DNA of 64,000 nt. Source: Methylomonas methanica. Its GTDB lineage: Bacteria > Pseudomonadota > Gammaproteobacteria > Methylococcales > Methylomonadaceae. The stretch is from the NCBI GenBank assembly GCA_001644045.1, contig LUUF01000012.1, forward strand, positions 41,998 through 105,997. Reading direction: 5' to 3'. Positions 1 to 9,244 of the stretch are shown here, one piece after another. The first letter of the stretch is position 1; each line of letters starts with the position of its first letter. The translations under genes were made by a program, and so were the position numbers. The notes beneath the pieces are model-generated. The model saw nothing but the letters and a program-made list of their open reading frames with translations, had not been told where the DNA came from and did not search any database.

Positions 1-119
1 GAGGCATCCGTAATGATTTCACCGACCATGGTTAATCTCAATTCCGCATCGAGTATTGGCACGGAGAGCAGCGACTCATCCCCATCCGCAACAGCTTGCC
101 AAACGATATGTAAAGGCAT
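1..119 (-). CDS. Partial gene of unknown function (5' end only)
   Basis: An open frame begins at an ATG at 117-119 and runs without a stop off the left edge, giving about 39 residues that start MPLHIVWQAV. I do not recognise the family. It lies downstream of rplS in the same direction, beyond the rplS terminator hairpin, and a weak purine-rich stretch (AAGAGAA) precedes the ATG. The fragment is too short to tell a real gene from a chance frame with certainty. Its position on the coding strand of the neighbouring operon and the lack of stops make a real gene somewhat more likely than not. Confidence 0.4.
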   Translation of the reverse strand, partial: MPLHIVWQAVADGDESLLSVPILDAELRLTMVGEIITDA

Positions 120-140
120 GACTATTCTCTTGCTGTCGGC

Positions 141-172
141 AAAAAAAAAGGCAGCTAAGCAGGCCGCCTTTT
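141..172 (-). terminator. Rho-independent terminator of the rpsP-rimM-trmD-rplS operon
   Basis: Read on the minus strand, AAAAGGC and GCCTTTT form the arms of a GC-centred hairpin followed by a run of nine T residues. It begins about 40 bases after the rplS stop codon and ends the operon. Confidence 0.85.
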
Positions 173-214
173 CTAATTAACTGATTCGATATAAACGAAC
201 CAGATTGCAGCGTA

Positions 215-562
215 TTAAGAAAGTTTTTCTTTAATACGTGCGGCTTTACCAGCCAAATCGCGCAGATAATAAAGTTTAGCGCGACGAACGTCACCGCGAC
301 GCTTTACTTCGATGCTACCAACCGATGGGCTGTGAGTTTGGAAAACACGTTCAACACCAACACCATGCGAAATTTTTCTGACGGTAAATGCTGAATTCAA
401 ACCGCGATTACGTTTAGCAATCACGATGCCTTCAAAAGCCTGTAATCTTTCCCGTGTGCCTTCAGTTACTCTAACTTGCACTACGACAGTGTCGCCAGGT
501 CCGAATTCCGGTACATCTTTTTTCAGCTGTTCAGCTTCCAATTCTTCAATAATTTTACTCAT
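215..562 (-). CDS. rplS: 50S ribosomal protein L19
   Basis: This is a component of the large ribosomal subunit near the 30S-50S interface. The 115-residue product matches L19 in length and in its hallmark segments: [12 protein letters not shown] at the N terminus, a PGDTV motif and [12 protein letters not shown]. The ATG at 562 is chosen over a GTG two codons upstream because MSKII is the normal L19 start and an AGGGTG ribosome binding site precedes it. It is the last gene of the rpsP-rimM-trmD-rplS operon and is followed by a strong terminator. Confidence 0.98.
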   Translation of the reverse strand: MSKIIEELEAEQLKKDVPEFGPGDTVVVQVRVTEGTRERLQAFEGIVIAKRNRGLNSAFTVRKISHGVGVERVFQTHSPSVGSIEVKRRGDVRRAKLYYLRDLAGKAARIKEKLS

Positions 563-574
563 AACCACACCCTA

Positions 575-1315
575 TTAAACAACTTCAGTTCTAAATTCTT
601 TCAACAAAGCATCCTGCTCTGCACTTAATGTTACTTTTTCAAGCATATCAGGCCGCCTCAACCAAGTCCGTCCCAACGCTTGTTTCATACGCCATCGCTT
701 GATGTCGGCATGATTTCCGCCGAGCAACACATCCGGGACGTCGCCAATATCGCTATGCTCGGGCCTAGTGTAATGCGGGCAATCCAGTAGCCCATCAAAA
801 TGCGAATCTTGTTTAGCAGACTCTTCGTCGCCAAGCACGCCAGGAATTAACCTAGTAACCGCATCGATTACTATCAAAGCCGCAAGCTCACCACCGCTGA
901 TTACGTAATCTCCCAGCGACCATTCTTCATCGCAACATTGCTGGATAAAACGCTCGTCTATGCCTTCATAGCGACCGGTCACGAGGATCAATTGATCGTA
1001 GCAACTCGCATCCAGCAACAGCTCCTGATTAAGCAATCGCCCCTGAGGACTCAGGCAAATCACTTTGCGGTTAGCCAAGACATTATGCTGTTTGGCTGCG
1101 TTTACCGCATCGCGCAAAGGCTGGCATTTCATCACCATTCCCGGTCCGCCGCCATAAGGTCTATCATCGACGGTCCGGTGTTTATCGTGCGTGTAATCAC
1201 GAGGATTCCAAACGGACAAATCTACCAAGCCGCGCTCAATTGCTCTACCAGTTACCCCGTAACTAGCGGCATCGGATACCATATCAGGGAAGAGGCTGAT
1301 AACATCGAAACGCAT
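575..1315 (-). CDS. trmD: tRNA (guanine-N1)-methyltransferase TrmD
   Basis: TrmD is a SPOUT-class methyltransferase that methylates G37 of tRNAs reading codons next to proline, preventing +1 frameshifting. The 246-residue product starts [12 protein letters not shown], typical of the family, and contains the knot and SAM-binding segments RYEGIDERF and [11 protein letters not shown]. The frame is open nine codons further upstream, but the family start is at 1315, eight bases after the rimM stop. It lies between rimM and rplS in the conserved operon order. Confidence 0.97.
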   Translation of the reverse strand: MRFDVISLFPDMVSDAASYGVTGRAIERGLVDLSVWNPRDYTHDKHRTVDDRPYGGGPGMVMKCQPLRDAVNAAKQHNVLANRKVICLSPQGRLLNQELLLDASCYDQLILVTGRYEGIDERFIQQCCDEEWSLGDYVISGGELAALIVIDAVTRLIPGVLGDEESAKQDSHFDGLLDCPHYTRPEHSDIGDVPDVLLGGNHADIKRWRMKQALGRTWLRRPDMLEKVTLSAEQDALLKEFRTEVV

Positions 1316-1323
1316 GCCTTGGA

Positions 1324-1833
1324 TTAAAAGTCCGGATCCCAATCAACGATAATCAGGCCATCGTCAAGATTGATTTTTAAAATAGTGCTCTGCTGCAAAA
1401 ACGGAATCAGACGCTCTAGTTCGCCATCAACTACGACCAGAACATCGTTAGCACCGGTTTCCAACAAATGATCAACCTTGCCTAATTTGCAACCTTCTCG
1501 ATTGTGTACTTCCAGCCCAATCAGATCTGCCCAATAATATTCGCCATCGCTCGCTTTGGGTAGTTGTTGCTTACGTATCAAAATATCCGCGCCCATCAAC
1601 TCAGCTGCGAGATCTCTGTCAGTAATACCTTGCAACTCTGCAACGACCAAACTACCTTGCCGCCGGCCTCCAAGCAATTTAACTTCCTGGATCTGGCTAT
1701 TTTTCCGCAGAATCCATGGAGAATACTGCAATATGTTTTCGCGGGGATCGGTGAAAGAGTAGACTTTTACCCATCCTTTTACACCAAAAACGCCGGACAC
1801 TTGGCCGACGTTCAAAAAATCCCCTGCTGGCAA
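1324..1833 (-). CDS. rimM: 16S rRNA maturation protein RimM
   Basis: RimM is a 30S assembly factor that binds S19 and helps process the 16S 3' domain. The 169-residue product has the N-terminal RimM barrel ([18 protein letters not shown]) and a C-terminal PRC-barrel half ([11 protein letters not shown], then [11 protein letters not shown], ending in IVDWDPDF). It sits between rpsP and trmD with only short gaps (8 bases on each side), as in most gammaproteobacteria, so it is co-transcribed and probably translationally coupled to trmD. Confidence 0.97.
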   Translation of the reverse strand: MPAGDFLNVGQVSGVFGVKGWVKVYSFTDPRENILQYSPWILRKNSQIQEVKLLGGRRQGSLVVAELQGITDRDLAAELMGADILIRKQQLPKASDGEYYWADLIGLEVHNREGCKLGKVDHLLETGANDVLVVVDGELERLIPFLQQSTILKINLDDGLIIVDWDPDF

Positions 1834-1841
1834 AGCTAAAA

Positions 1842-2093
1842 TTAAGCGGCCGCTTTATCGGCGTCTTTAATCAATCTAGCGACACGGTCAGTTGGTTGGG
1901 CGCCGTTGGCTTTCCAATATTGGACGCGTTCGCTATCCAAAACCAATCTTTGCTCACCACCGCGAGCCAACGGATTAAAGAAACCTACGCGCTCGATATA
2001 ACGACCATCGCGACTGCTTCTGCTGTCGGTAACAACAACATGATAGAAAGGACGATTCTTAGCGCCGCCTCTGGACAAACGAATGCTTACCAT
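1842..2093 (-). CDS. rpsP: 30S ribosomal protein S16
   Basis: S16 is an early-assembly protein of the small subunit. The 83-residue product begins [20 protein letters not shown] and has the family's [14 protein letters not shown] segment. It is the first gene of the operon with rimM, trmD and rplS. A sigma-70-like promoter lies about 50 bases upstream. Confidence 0.98.
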   Translation of the reverse strand: MVSIRLSRGGAKNRPFYHVVVTDSRSSRDGRYIERVGFFNPLARGGEQRLVLDSERVQYWKANGAQPTDRVARLIKDADKAAA

Positions 2094-2137
2094 TTGGATA
2101 CCTTAAAAAACATTGAATCAAAAAACTTAATCAAACT

Positions 2138-2165
2138 ATTCTACGCGATTTTCACAATAAGTGAA
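2138..2165 (-). promoter_or_regulatory. Candidate sigma-70 promoter for rpsP operon
   Basis: On the minus strand a TTCACT (-35) and a TAGAAT (-10) are separated by 16 bases, with the -10 preceded by GCG. The -10 differs from consensus at one base and the -35 at two. It lies in the 88-base gap between ffh and rpsP, about 45 bases before the rpsP start. Confidence 0.45.
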
Positions 2166-2181
2166 GGACAAATTACTACAA

Positions 2182-3537
2182 TCACATTCTCATGCCGCGC
2201 ATATTGCTCTTCAAGCCGCGCATCATGTTGGCAATATTGCCCTTGCTGAATTTTTTCATCATCTTTTCCATCATTTGATGCTGCTTCAGGACACGATTCA
2301 CTGCCTGCAAATCCAAGCCGCAACCATCGGCGATCCGCTGTTTGCGACCACCTTTGATCAAATCGGGGAAACGCCGCTCTTGCTTGGTCATCGAGTTAAT
2401 CACCGCTATCTGATGCGCCAAATCCTTATCATTGACCTTGTCTTTGATGTCCTTGGGAACGCCCCCCATACCCGGCAGCTTGTCCATCATCGCACCAAGC
2501 CCGCCCATATTCTGCATTTGTTCGAGCTGTTCCTTCAGGTCGTTCAAATCGAAGCTTTTGCCTTTTTGCAATTTTTTGGCTAATTGCTCAGCCTTTTTCT
2601 TGTCGACATTTTGTTCGATATTCTCGATCAGCGACAACATATCGCCCATACCCAGAATACGGGAGGCAAGACGATCAGGATAGAAAGGCTCCAAGGCATC
2701 GGTTTTTTCGCCGACCCCGATAAATTTGATCGGCTTGCCGGTAATATGCCTGATGGACAGCGCCGCACCGCCACGCGCATCCCCGTCGGCCTTGGTCAGA
2801 ATCACGCCGGTCAACGGCAGCGCATCATGAAAAGCCTTGGCGGTATTCGCGGCATCTTGACCCGTCATGCTGTCAACCACGAACAAGGTCTCGATCGGTT
2901 TGATTGCCGCATGCAAAGCCTTGATCTCAGCCATCATCTCGTCATCGACATGTAAACGACCGGCGGTATCGACGATAACCACGTCTAAAAATTGACGCTT
3001 TGCCGCATCTATAGCTCGATTAACAATGTCGACCGGATTTTCGCTGACATCGCTTTCGAAAAACTTCAAGCCAACATCGGCTGCCAGCGTCTCTAACTGC
3101 TTGATCGCAGCAGGACGATAAACGTCAACGCTAACAACCCCAACCTTTTTCTTTTTCTTTTCCTTCAGATGGCGGCCTAATTTTGCCACCGTGGTGGTTT
3201 TGCCGGCACCTTGCAGACCCGCCATCAATACGATTGCCGGTGGATTGGTACGTAGATTAAGCTCTTCGTTAGCCGAGCCCATCACTTTCACCAATTCCGA
3301 CTGCACCACCTTGATCAGTGCCTGTCCGGGCGTCAAACTGGTTTGCACTTCCTGGCCTAAGGCGCGCTGAGTAACCTGATCGATAAAATCGGTCACCACC
3401 GGCAAAGCAACATCGGCCTCCAGCAAAGCCATTCGCACTTCGCGCATGGTGTCCTGGATATTGCTCTCGGTCAGACGACCCTGGCCTTTAATTTTTTTTA
3501 GCGTGCCACTGAGGCGATCGGATAAATTATCAAACAT
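2182..3537 (-). CDS. ffh: Signal recognition particle protein Ffh
   Basis: Ffh is the GTPase that binds 4.5S RNA and delivers nascent membrane proteins to FtsY and SecYEG. The 451-residue product shows the N domain helical bundle, the G-domain P-loop GLQGAGKTTT near residue 107, DTAGR near residue 190 and TKADGDARGGAALS, then a methionine-rich M domain from about residue 325 ending GLKSNMRGMRM. Length and architecture are standard. It lies upstream of the rpsP operon on the same strand and is divergent from the ypjD-like gene, an arrangement shared with many gammaproteobacteria. Confidence 0.98.
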   Translation of the reverse strand: MFDNLSDRLSGTLKKIKGQGRLTESNIQDTMREVRMALLEADVALPVVTDFIDQVTQRALGQEVQTSLTPGQALIKVVQSELVKVMGSANEELNLRTNPPAIVLMAGLQGAGKTTTVAKLGRHLKEKKKKKVGVVSVDVYRPAAIKQLETLAADVGLKFFESDVSENPVDIVNRAIDAAKRQFLDVVIVDTAGRLHVDDEMMAEIKALHAAIKPIETLFVVDSMTGQDAANTAKAFHDALPLTGVILTKADGDARGGAALSIRHITGKPIKFIGVGEKTDALEPFYPDRLASRILGMGDMLSLIENIEQNVDKKKAEQLAKKLQKGKSFDLNDLKEQLEQMQNMGGLGAMMDKLPGMGGVPKDIKDKVNDKDLAHQIAVINSMTKQERRFPDLIKGGRKQRIADGCGLDLQAVNRVLKQHQMMEKMMKKFSKGNIANMMRGLKSNMRGMRM

Positions 3538-3663
3538 ATCTGCGTCTTTATTTTTCTAAGGTTCCGGCGGATGTCTGCCAACACAAACGGATTACAACAA
3601 TTGGTCTGCTTAGTTTAACATAACCGTATCGCAACACCTTTTGATTATTCCCCTGCCATCGCC

Positions 3664-4461
3664 ATGTACACCACACCCGTCGGTCTATTTTCGATATTGA
3701 GCTATGCGATCGCCGCAACATTGATCGTTAAAGAAATTTTTGGCGCCAAACAGCATCGCATATCTTCGCAACTCGGCTGGCTGGGAGCTGCTCTGCATAG
3801 CGCCTACACCGTCTTGAACGTACAAAACCATGAAGGATTCAACTTCAGCTTTTTCAGCACCGCATCGCTGGCAGGCCTGGTTATTTGCCTTTTACTGTTG
3901 TTTGCCTCACTGGATAAGCCAGTGGCAAAACTTGGCGTATTGATTTTCCCAGTCGCCGCAGCAATGCTGGCTTTAGATATGATTTACCCGGCCACACCCC
4001 ACCTGCTGATTAATCACAATTGGCAGATGAGCACTCATATATTGACATCGATATTGGCATTCAGCCTGCTAAATATCGCCGCTTTACAAGCCATTTTATT
4101 GGCAGTCCAAGATCAGCAATTACGCCATCACCATCCAAAACGCTTTATGCTGGCTTTACCTCCGTTGCAGGCTATGGAATCGCTATTGTTTCAAATGATT
4201 GCAACAGGATTACTATTTCTGACCGCATCCTTGGTCACAGGCTTCTTTTTCGTCGAGGACTTATTTGCGCAACACTTGGTTCATAAAACTGTGTTGTCAA
4301 TTCTGGCTTGGATAATTTTTTCCGCCTTGTTATTTGGCAGAATACGTTACGGATGGCGCGGCCAAAGCGCAATTCAGTGGACCCTGATCGGCTTTACTTC
4401 ATTACTGCTGGCCTATTTCGGCAGCAAAATGGTCTTGGAACTGATATTGAAAAAAGTTTGA
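3664..4461 (+). CDS. ypjD: CcsA/YpjD-family inner-membrane protein (cytochrome c assembly-like)
   Basis: The 265-residue product is almost entirely hydrophobic, with about eight predicted transmembrane helices. It belongs to the CcsA/CcmC-like family typified by E. coli YpjD, whose gene also lies beside ffh. Conserved histidine-bearing loops occur at HNWQMSTHILTSILAF and HKTVLSILAWIIF, as expected for haem-handling members. True c-type cytochrome maturation activity is known for distant relatives, and the role of the YpjD subgroup is uncertain. It is transcribed divergently from ffh and convergently with the following minus-strand gene. No associated ccs genes are adjacent. Confidence 0.85.
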   Translation: MYTTPVGLFSILSYAIAATLIVKEIFGAKQHRISSQLGWLGAALHSAYTVLNVQNHEGFNFSFFSTASLAGLVICLLLLFASLDKPVAKLGVLIFPVAAAMLALDMIYPATPHLLINHNWQMSTHILTSILAFSLLNIAALQAILLAVQDQQLRHHHPKRFMLALPPLQAMESLLFQMIATGLLFLTASLVTGFFFVEDLFAQHLVHKTVLSILAWIIFSALLFGRIRYGWRGQSAIQWTLIGFTSLLLAYFGSKMVLELILKKV

Positions 4462-4499
4462 CCGATAAAATAGTCCAACCTCAAACACGCTATCCGCGA

Positions 4500-6995
4500 C
4501 TAAAACCCCGCTGAAGCCAAGGCAGTTTTCATAGCCACGGCAACTTCAAGACCAGGCTTTTGCGCCAAAATATAATCCAGCATCATCCCAGCCGCATCGT
4601 AGATCCCTTGCTCCGTGTACAAGTTAGCCAACTTGATTTGCACCAAAGTATCTTGAGGGAATTGACCTATGTAATTATTGTACGCATCGATTGCGACCAG
4701 CACATCACCATGTAGCCGCTGCATTTCCGCATACAAAGGCAAATAAAAGGGATTCAATTGCGACAAGCACTGTAACGCCAGATTAGCAGTATGAATATCA
4801 TCATTGTCGATACCGATATCTGCAATTCTTATCAGAGCCTGCTCGACCAACGCCTCGCCACCGTCAACAATATGTCGGTATGCATCCAAAGCCTGAGCGG
4901 GTTTGTGTTGCAACTCGGCCGAGTAACCGGCAATCAATTGCCGATATGGCTCGACCGCCTGCTGATCCTGGTGCTTGTCCAAACTCGCCAACAAATCGTT
5001 CAATTCTTCGACTTTTTTATGCTTGAACAACAAGCCCGCGCGTTGCCTGAGACTTGAGAGACTTCCATGACTTTTAGCCTTGGCAAAATGCCGCGTATTT
5101 TTATCATGAACAATCTCTACGAAGCGTTTTTCAAACTCGGTAAATTCAGTCTGGACATGGCCCGGCACCTTGGCAGCACTAGCCTTCCACACCCTTACGC
5201 GCCCGAAACTCCTATCCTTTCGATATTGCGCCGTCACCAAATCAAAATTCGGCACGGCTGCATATTCCTGTTGCCGTGCCTGAACTCTCTCGACCGATTC
5301 GTCCAATAAACGCATCAACTTTGATGCACCTTCCTGATAGGCGTCGTAAAAAACGTTGCCAAGTTGCTTGGCTTCTTCAGCACTCCATTCTTCGTCGTTA
5401 AATGGTTTGGTCAACTTGATAAAACTTCTGATACCGAAGCTCTTTACCAATTTGCTGTAATGCCTATGTTCGCGTTTAAACTTCTTTTCGATCTGATCGA
5501 GTCTTTTCTTATCCTTATAGTTTTCAATGATTCCATCAGCGCTATACATCTCATCGTTTATACGGCGGGCGTTTTCCGCCAGGCGGGCAATTCCTTTGAT
5601 CTGAAATTGGGCGCGCCCTAACTCGTCAAGAATTTTTTTATGATATTTATCATATTCAGCAGATTCATTAACCCGTTCAGCCACAATTTCCGCCACATTA
5701 ACATTGCCATCACCAAACTCTATTTCGGATATAGGCAAATACTCAATATGGTCGACTTTGGCGGCACTACCGGAAATATTGATAATCCGGCACCCCATAT
5801 CTGATAACTGTTTTGCCTGAAAACTCAGCGAGAGAATAGCTTGCGCGAAATCACAACTGGTAGGCGCCATAAAACCGGCATTTGTCTCTACTTGCAGCGA
5901 TGTCAAATTAAAGCGCGGCCCGGCCAACTGTTCGTCGCTACCGGAGGCATGGGTAAAGCCTTCCCTGGTGAAGCACAAGTCCACGCCAGCCAGCACTATT
6001 CTTTTGAATCCAAAATGATGAGCCACACTCAACGCCGTATTGGTTACGGTCGGCCCGGCACTTCCAATATTCGCTACGTTCAGTGGAGACGGCCACGGTA
6101 GTCGCGGGCCAAGATAAAGTCCAAGACCGTGCCATTGATTAACTAAAGTCGGGACAGTGTGATAGGAATAAACGAAAATGGGTTTATTGCTGAACTCCAG
6201 CATTTCTTTGCTAATATCAAAGCTCAGCTCGGTCGGATCCACCGAAAACACAAAATCCGGCTCGATGTTGGCCTGTAATAATTGTCGTGAAATCCTGGAA
6301 ACCGCAAAAACCACGACTTCGTCACGATGTAAGCCAAGCCATGGCAACACCTCGTCCAGCGATGGGCCGCCCGCCAACAGTAATACTGTCTTATCGATAA
6401 AGGCCTTTTCCAGCAATTTTGCCGGCCGTCCATTATCGGCCAAATTGACAATCTGCCTGGCAATGAATGCTTCGCTACCCAGCTCAACGCTAATTTGCCA
6501 ATGTAGTTGCGATAGCACCTCCGTGATATGCCAACTTAACTCCGCATACTCGCCTATATGATCGTCTTGTGCACAAATCGCATTGTAGGACCGTACCGCA
6601 TTGATATATAGATAATCACTTATTTTGAAACTTTTAATAGCCTCCGGCCATTGTTCTAAACCGATACAAAGAATCTTCTCATCCAAGCCATCAAGCAATT
6701 GGTTTTGCTTTAAAGCCTGCAACACACCTTCCGGCTCAATGAAGATGTAGCGCGCACCCTTTGGTAAAGATTTACGTTGCAAGTATTGCGGGAGCAACCC
6801 GGAATCCGTACCAATAATCACGTTAAGGGTATCTTCACCAAACAGATCCTTACCGTATTTCGAATCAAACAGAGCCTCCGCACTAACTTTATCGAAGCTA
6901 TTTCTATTTAGGTTGAAAAAATATTTTTCGCCAAAGTTATTTAGGCTTATTGGCCCTAAATCGTACTGTCCCACCCGATCGAGTTCATCAACCAT
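4500..6995 (-). CDS. Maf/DUF115 (MptE-like) flagellin glycosyltransferase candidate
   Basis: The 831-residue protein carries the 6-hydroxymethylpterin diphosphokinase MptE-like fold found in motility accessory factors. Central motifs are VLLLAGGPSLDEVLPWL (about residue 210), DFVFSVDPTE and GSAGPTVTNTALSVAHHFG, followed by VLAGVDLCFTREGFTHA. Maf proteins of Campylobacter, Helicobacter and Aeromonas transfer nonulosonic acids from CMP-sugars to flagellin. A legionaminic acid operon lies a few kilobases away and a flagellin gene is immediately upstream, which supports that role here. The C-terminal ~250 residues look like TPR-type helical repeats (for example YDAAGMMLDYILAQKPG) and may bind flagellin. 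The substrate is inferred, not shown. Confidence 0.82.
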   Translation of the reverse strand: MVDELDRVGQYDLGPISLNNFGEKYFFNLNRNSFDKVSAEALFDSKYGKDLFGEDTLNVIIGTDSGLLPQYLQRKSLPKGARYIFIEPEGVLQALKQNQLLDGLDEKILCIGLEQWPEAIKSFKISDYLYINAVRSYNAICAQDDHIGEYAELSWHITEVLSQLHWQISVELGSEAFIARQIVNLADNGRPAKLLEKAFIDKTVLLLAGGPSLDEVLPWLGLHRDEVVVFAVSRISRQLLQANIEPDFVFSVDPTELSFDISKEMLEFSNKPIFVYSYHTVPTLVNQWHGLGLYLGPRLPWPSPLNVANIGSAGPTVTNTALSVAHHFGFKRIVLAGVDLCFTREGFTHASGSDEQLAGPRFNLTSLQVETNAGFMAPTSCDFAQAILSLSFQAKQLSDMGCRIINISGSAAKVDHIEYLPISEIEFGDGNVNVAEIVAERVNESAEYDKYHKKILDELGRAQFQIKGIARLAENARRINDEMYSADGIIENYKDKKRLDQIEKKFKREHRHYSKLVKSFGIRSFIKLTKPFNDEEWSAEEAKQLGNVFYDAYQEGASKLMRLLDESVERVQARQQEYAAVPNFDLVTAQYRKDRSFGRVRVWKASAAKVPGHVQTEFTEFEKRFVEIVHDKNTRHFAKAKSHGSLSSLRQRAGLLFKHKKVEELNDLLASLDKHQDQQAVEPYRQLIAGYSAELQHKPAQALDAYRHIVDGGEALVEQALIRIADIGIDNDDIHTANLALQCLSQLNPFYLPLYAEMQRLHGDVLVAIDAYNNYIGQFPQDTLVQIKLANLYTEQGIYDAAGMMLDYILAQKPGLEVAVAMKTALASAGF

Positions 6996-7100
6996 TTGCT
7001 ACTTCTTGATTAAAAATTTACGGAACACGCTATTGCATATCAGCTTAGCATTCCTTTACTCAAGCGCACCGTCAATTCAGCCTAATTACTGACGTTACTT

Positions 7101-7958
7101 TTATTTTAATAACGACAGTACACCTTGAGTTACTTGATTCGCCTGAGCTAACATCGCTGTACCTGCTTGTTGCAGAATCTGACTACGACTTAAATTTGCT
7201 GTTTCGGAAGCGAAATCAGCATCCATAATCCGCGAACGAGCTGAGCTTTGGTTTTCGATTGACGACTGCAAGTTAGAGATAGTGGTCATAAACCGATTTT
7301 GTATCGCACCTAAATTCGAGCGGAACGTATCTATTCGTTTTATAGCGGTATCGATAGCAGATATCGCTGACCGGACTTTAGTAGAAGCCGCTCCCGATCC
7401 AATAGAGTACCCGGCCGTACCAAAAAGTGCACTTAGACTTGTAACCTTTATCAAGTCTGAAACAGTAACAGAAACTTGGTTATCTGCCGCAGTATTCGCA
7501 CCGACTTGAAAATTCGCACCTATTAATGAGCCGTTTAAGATTTTTTTGCCGTTGAATTCGGTATTTTGAATAATCCTTTTTACTTCAGATCCCAATTGTC
7601 TGAATTCAGTCTGTAGCTTATCTCTGTCGCTACCACTTACAGCGGCCCTGTTAGCGGCTTGCACGGCTAAGTCACGCATCCGCTGCAAGGTCTCGGTAAT
7701 AGTCCCCATACCCGCTTCAGCAGTTTGCGCCATTGAGATACCGTCATTGGCATTACGCATGGCAACGGTCATGCCGCGAATTTGCGATGTCATCCGGTCG
7801 GCAATCGCCAAGCCAGCGGCATCGTCTTTAGCACTATTGACTCTCAGACCTGATGATAAACGCTCCATAGACATTTGCAGACTATCATTAGTCCGCGTCA
7901 GAAATTTCTGACTATTCAATGACGCGATATTTGTATTGATGACCATTGATGATGGCAT
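7101..7958 (-). CDS. fliC: Flagellin (first copy)
   Basis: This is the filament subunit exported by the flagellar type III system. The 285-residue product has the conserved N-terminal D0/D1 helix ([36 protein letters not shown]) and the C-terminal D0/D1 segment (SARSRIMDADFASETANLSR, then [15 protein letters not shown]). The central region is short and rich in Ser/Thr, suited to O-glycosylation. The ATG at 7958 follows GGGAGAA. It is closely similar to the flagellin at 11170-12021. Unlike that copy, it has no convincing sigma-28 promoter in its upstream region, and no clear intrinsic terminator follows. Confidence 0.96.
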   Translation of the reverse strand: MPSSMVINTNIASLNSQKFLTRTNDSLQMSMERLSSGLRVNSAKDDAAGLAIADRMTSQIRGMTVAMRNANDGISMAQTAEAGMGTITETLQRMRDLAVQAANRAAVSGSDRDKLQTEFRQLGSEVKRIIQNTEFNGKKILNGSLIGANFQVGANTAADNQVSVTVSDLIKVTSLSALFGTAGYSIGSGAASTKVRSAISAIDTAIKRIDTFRSNLGAIQNRFMTTISNLQSSIENQSSARSRIMDADFASETANLSRSQILQQAGTAMLAQANQVTQGVLSLLK

Positions 7959-8505
7959 GATCGTTCTCCCGATTGATACTAAATGGAATAGGCATTATTG
8001 CCGCCACCAAACATCAATCACTTTTCATACCAAAACCAAAAATTCCTTTTAAATTAAATAATTAGTAAATATTTACCTCTATCAAGATCATCACTTGCGA
8101 CTTAATGACACCTGGTTTAGGCCAGCTTCCCCGTTTAATTGGACTTGAAATAATTGGAACGACATTTTTTTGACTCCCACGTCTGAAAACCAGTGCTTAG
8201 AAAAACCTCAAGTCAACCAATACACAACAAAAACAAAAAACATATTTAAATCAACAGCATGGATAATATTCATGCGATTTAAAAATCGTTATTTTAGTAC
8301 ATGAAAAGGTTACGAAAACGCCGAGAAAAACCACGCGCTAAAACTGCGACAAATGATTGCTTGCCATAATGACGAGAGCGGCATTTCGTTGCCGCTAGGG
8401 CAATCAATCGGTGAAATTAGGAGGTATTTCAATTACGCTGAAGCGCGTATAGTGACGGAAGAACTTGAAAAATACGGGGAAAAACTTGAACTAGCTAACT
8501 TACAC
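7959..8505. other. 547-base non-coding interval upstream of flagellin copy 1
   Basis: No convincing gene is present; short open frames here have no family-like sequence. The interval is AT-rich on the flagellin-proximal side. The best sigma-28-like match on the minus strand (near 8089-8115) agrees with the consensus at only about half of the positions, so I do not call a promoter. A nested inverted repeat occurs at 8355-8405. Confidence 0.6.
8355..8405. repeat. Nested inverted repeat (hairpin) downstream of the fliT-like gene
   Basis: The inner arms AGCGGCA/TGCCGCT (8377-8396) are a perfect 7-bp stem with a 6-base loop. The outer arms GATTGC/GCAATC enclose it. No T-run follows on either strand, so it is not a classical intrinsic terminator. 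It could end the fliD-fliS-fliT transcript or act as a processing or regulatory hairpin. Confidence 0.5.
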
Positions 8506-8844
8506 TTAATAACTGTTATAAGCCTGCATTGCCTTGCGGCCACGATCCAAGACAGATTGCTGACTAGCGGAACGCATTTTCTGCTCTTCAATATAGGAAA
8601 TAAAAACAGCGTCTTGTTCAAGTATCGACAGAGCGAATTGCTTGATAAGAAGTTTTTTATGCTCGGAAAAGGACGTAGCTCCCACAAAAAACTGCTCTAA
8701 ATAAACATGCCTGGCATCCAAAGTATCAGCCAACCGCTCCCATTCGGCCCGCATTACACAATCTTGAATATTGTCAGCATACCACTGTAACTGCTGCTGC
8801 CATTTTTTCAGATCCGGATCCGAGTCAGGGACATCAACAGACAT
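8506..8844 (-). CDS. fliT: FliT-like flagellar chaperone
   Basis: This is a 112-residue, helix-rich, charged small protein starting MSVDVPDSDPDLKKW. Its start ATG overlaps the stop of fliS in a TAATG arrangement, indicating translational coupling. FliT is the export chaperone of the filament cap FliD, and the fliD-fliS-fliT order is common, so position supports the name. The sequence itself diverges and shows no strong diagnostic motif, so any small flagellar helper protein is possible. An alternative start six codons upstream would overlap fliS and is less likely. Confidence 0.65.
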   Translation of the reverse strand: MSVDVPDSDPDLKKWQQQLQWYADNIQDCVMRAEWERLADTLDARHVYLEQFFVGATSFSEHKKLLIKQFALSILEQDAVFISYIEEQKMRSASQQSVLDRGRKAMQAYNSY

Positions 8845-9230
8845 TAGGCAATCGCATCCCAAGCTTCTTTAACGTCTTTCATCAACACAGTTACTTCATT
8901 CAATATGTCTTCGCTGTTTTCACTGCTTGCCTGTAACAGCCGAAAGTTGATGTAATCGTAAAGTTGACGAAGATTGACGGCAATTTCGCCACCCTGTTCT
9001 AAGTCCAACACCTCGTTCAGACCACCTACTATGCCGATTGCCTTGGATATATAGATACTTTTCGCTTCCATATCGCCATGAGTAATTGCACCTTTAGCAG
9101 AATTGATTCGCGCCAAAAATCCTTCCATTAACATTTGTATCAATCGATGGGGAGATTCCTCGCCAAAATTGCTGGAGGTATGAACCTCAGCATATTGTCT
9201 AGCACCTTTTCTATGAGCATCAACGTACAT
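8844..9230 (-). CDS. fliS: Flagellar export chaperone FliS
   Basis: FliS binds the C terminus of newly made flagellin, keeping it unfolded until export. The 128-residue product has the family segments SSNFGEESPHRLIQMLMEGF and AVNLRQLYDYINFRLLQAS, a four-helix protein of normal length. An AGAGG site precedes the ATG. It lies 14 bases after fliD and overlaps the fliT-like gene by one base, so the three form one operon. Confidence 0.95.
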   Translation of the reverse strand: MYVDAHRKGARQYAEVHTSSNFGEESPHRLIQMLMEGFLARINSAKGAITHGDMEAKSIYISKAIGIVGGLNEVLDLEQGGEIAVNLRQLYDYINFRLLQASSENSEDILNEVTVLMKDVKEAWDAIA

Positions 9231-9244
9231 GGAAAACCTCTTTA

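Noticed and set aside
8089..8115. Weak sigma-28-like sequence before flagellin copy 1
   Set aside because: Only about half of the consensus positions match and the spacing differs; the true promoter remains unidentified.
8353..8700. 115-codon open frame on the plus strand
   Set aside because: It overlaps the fliT-like gene in antisense; the flagellar operon context supports the minus-strand gene.
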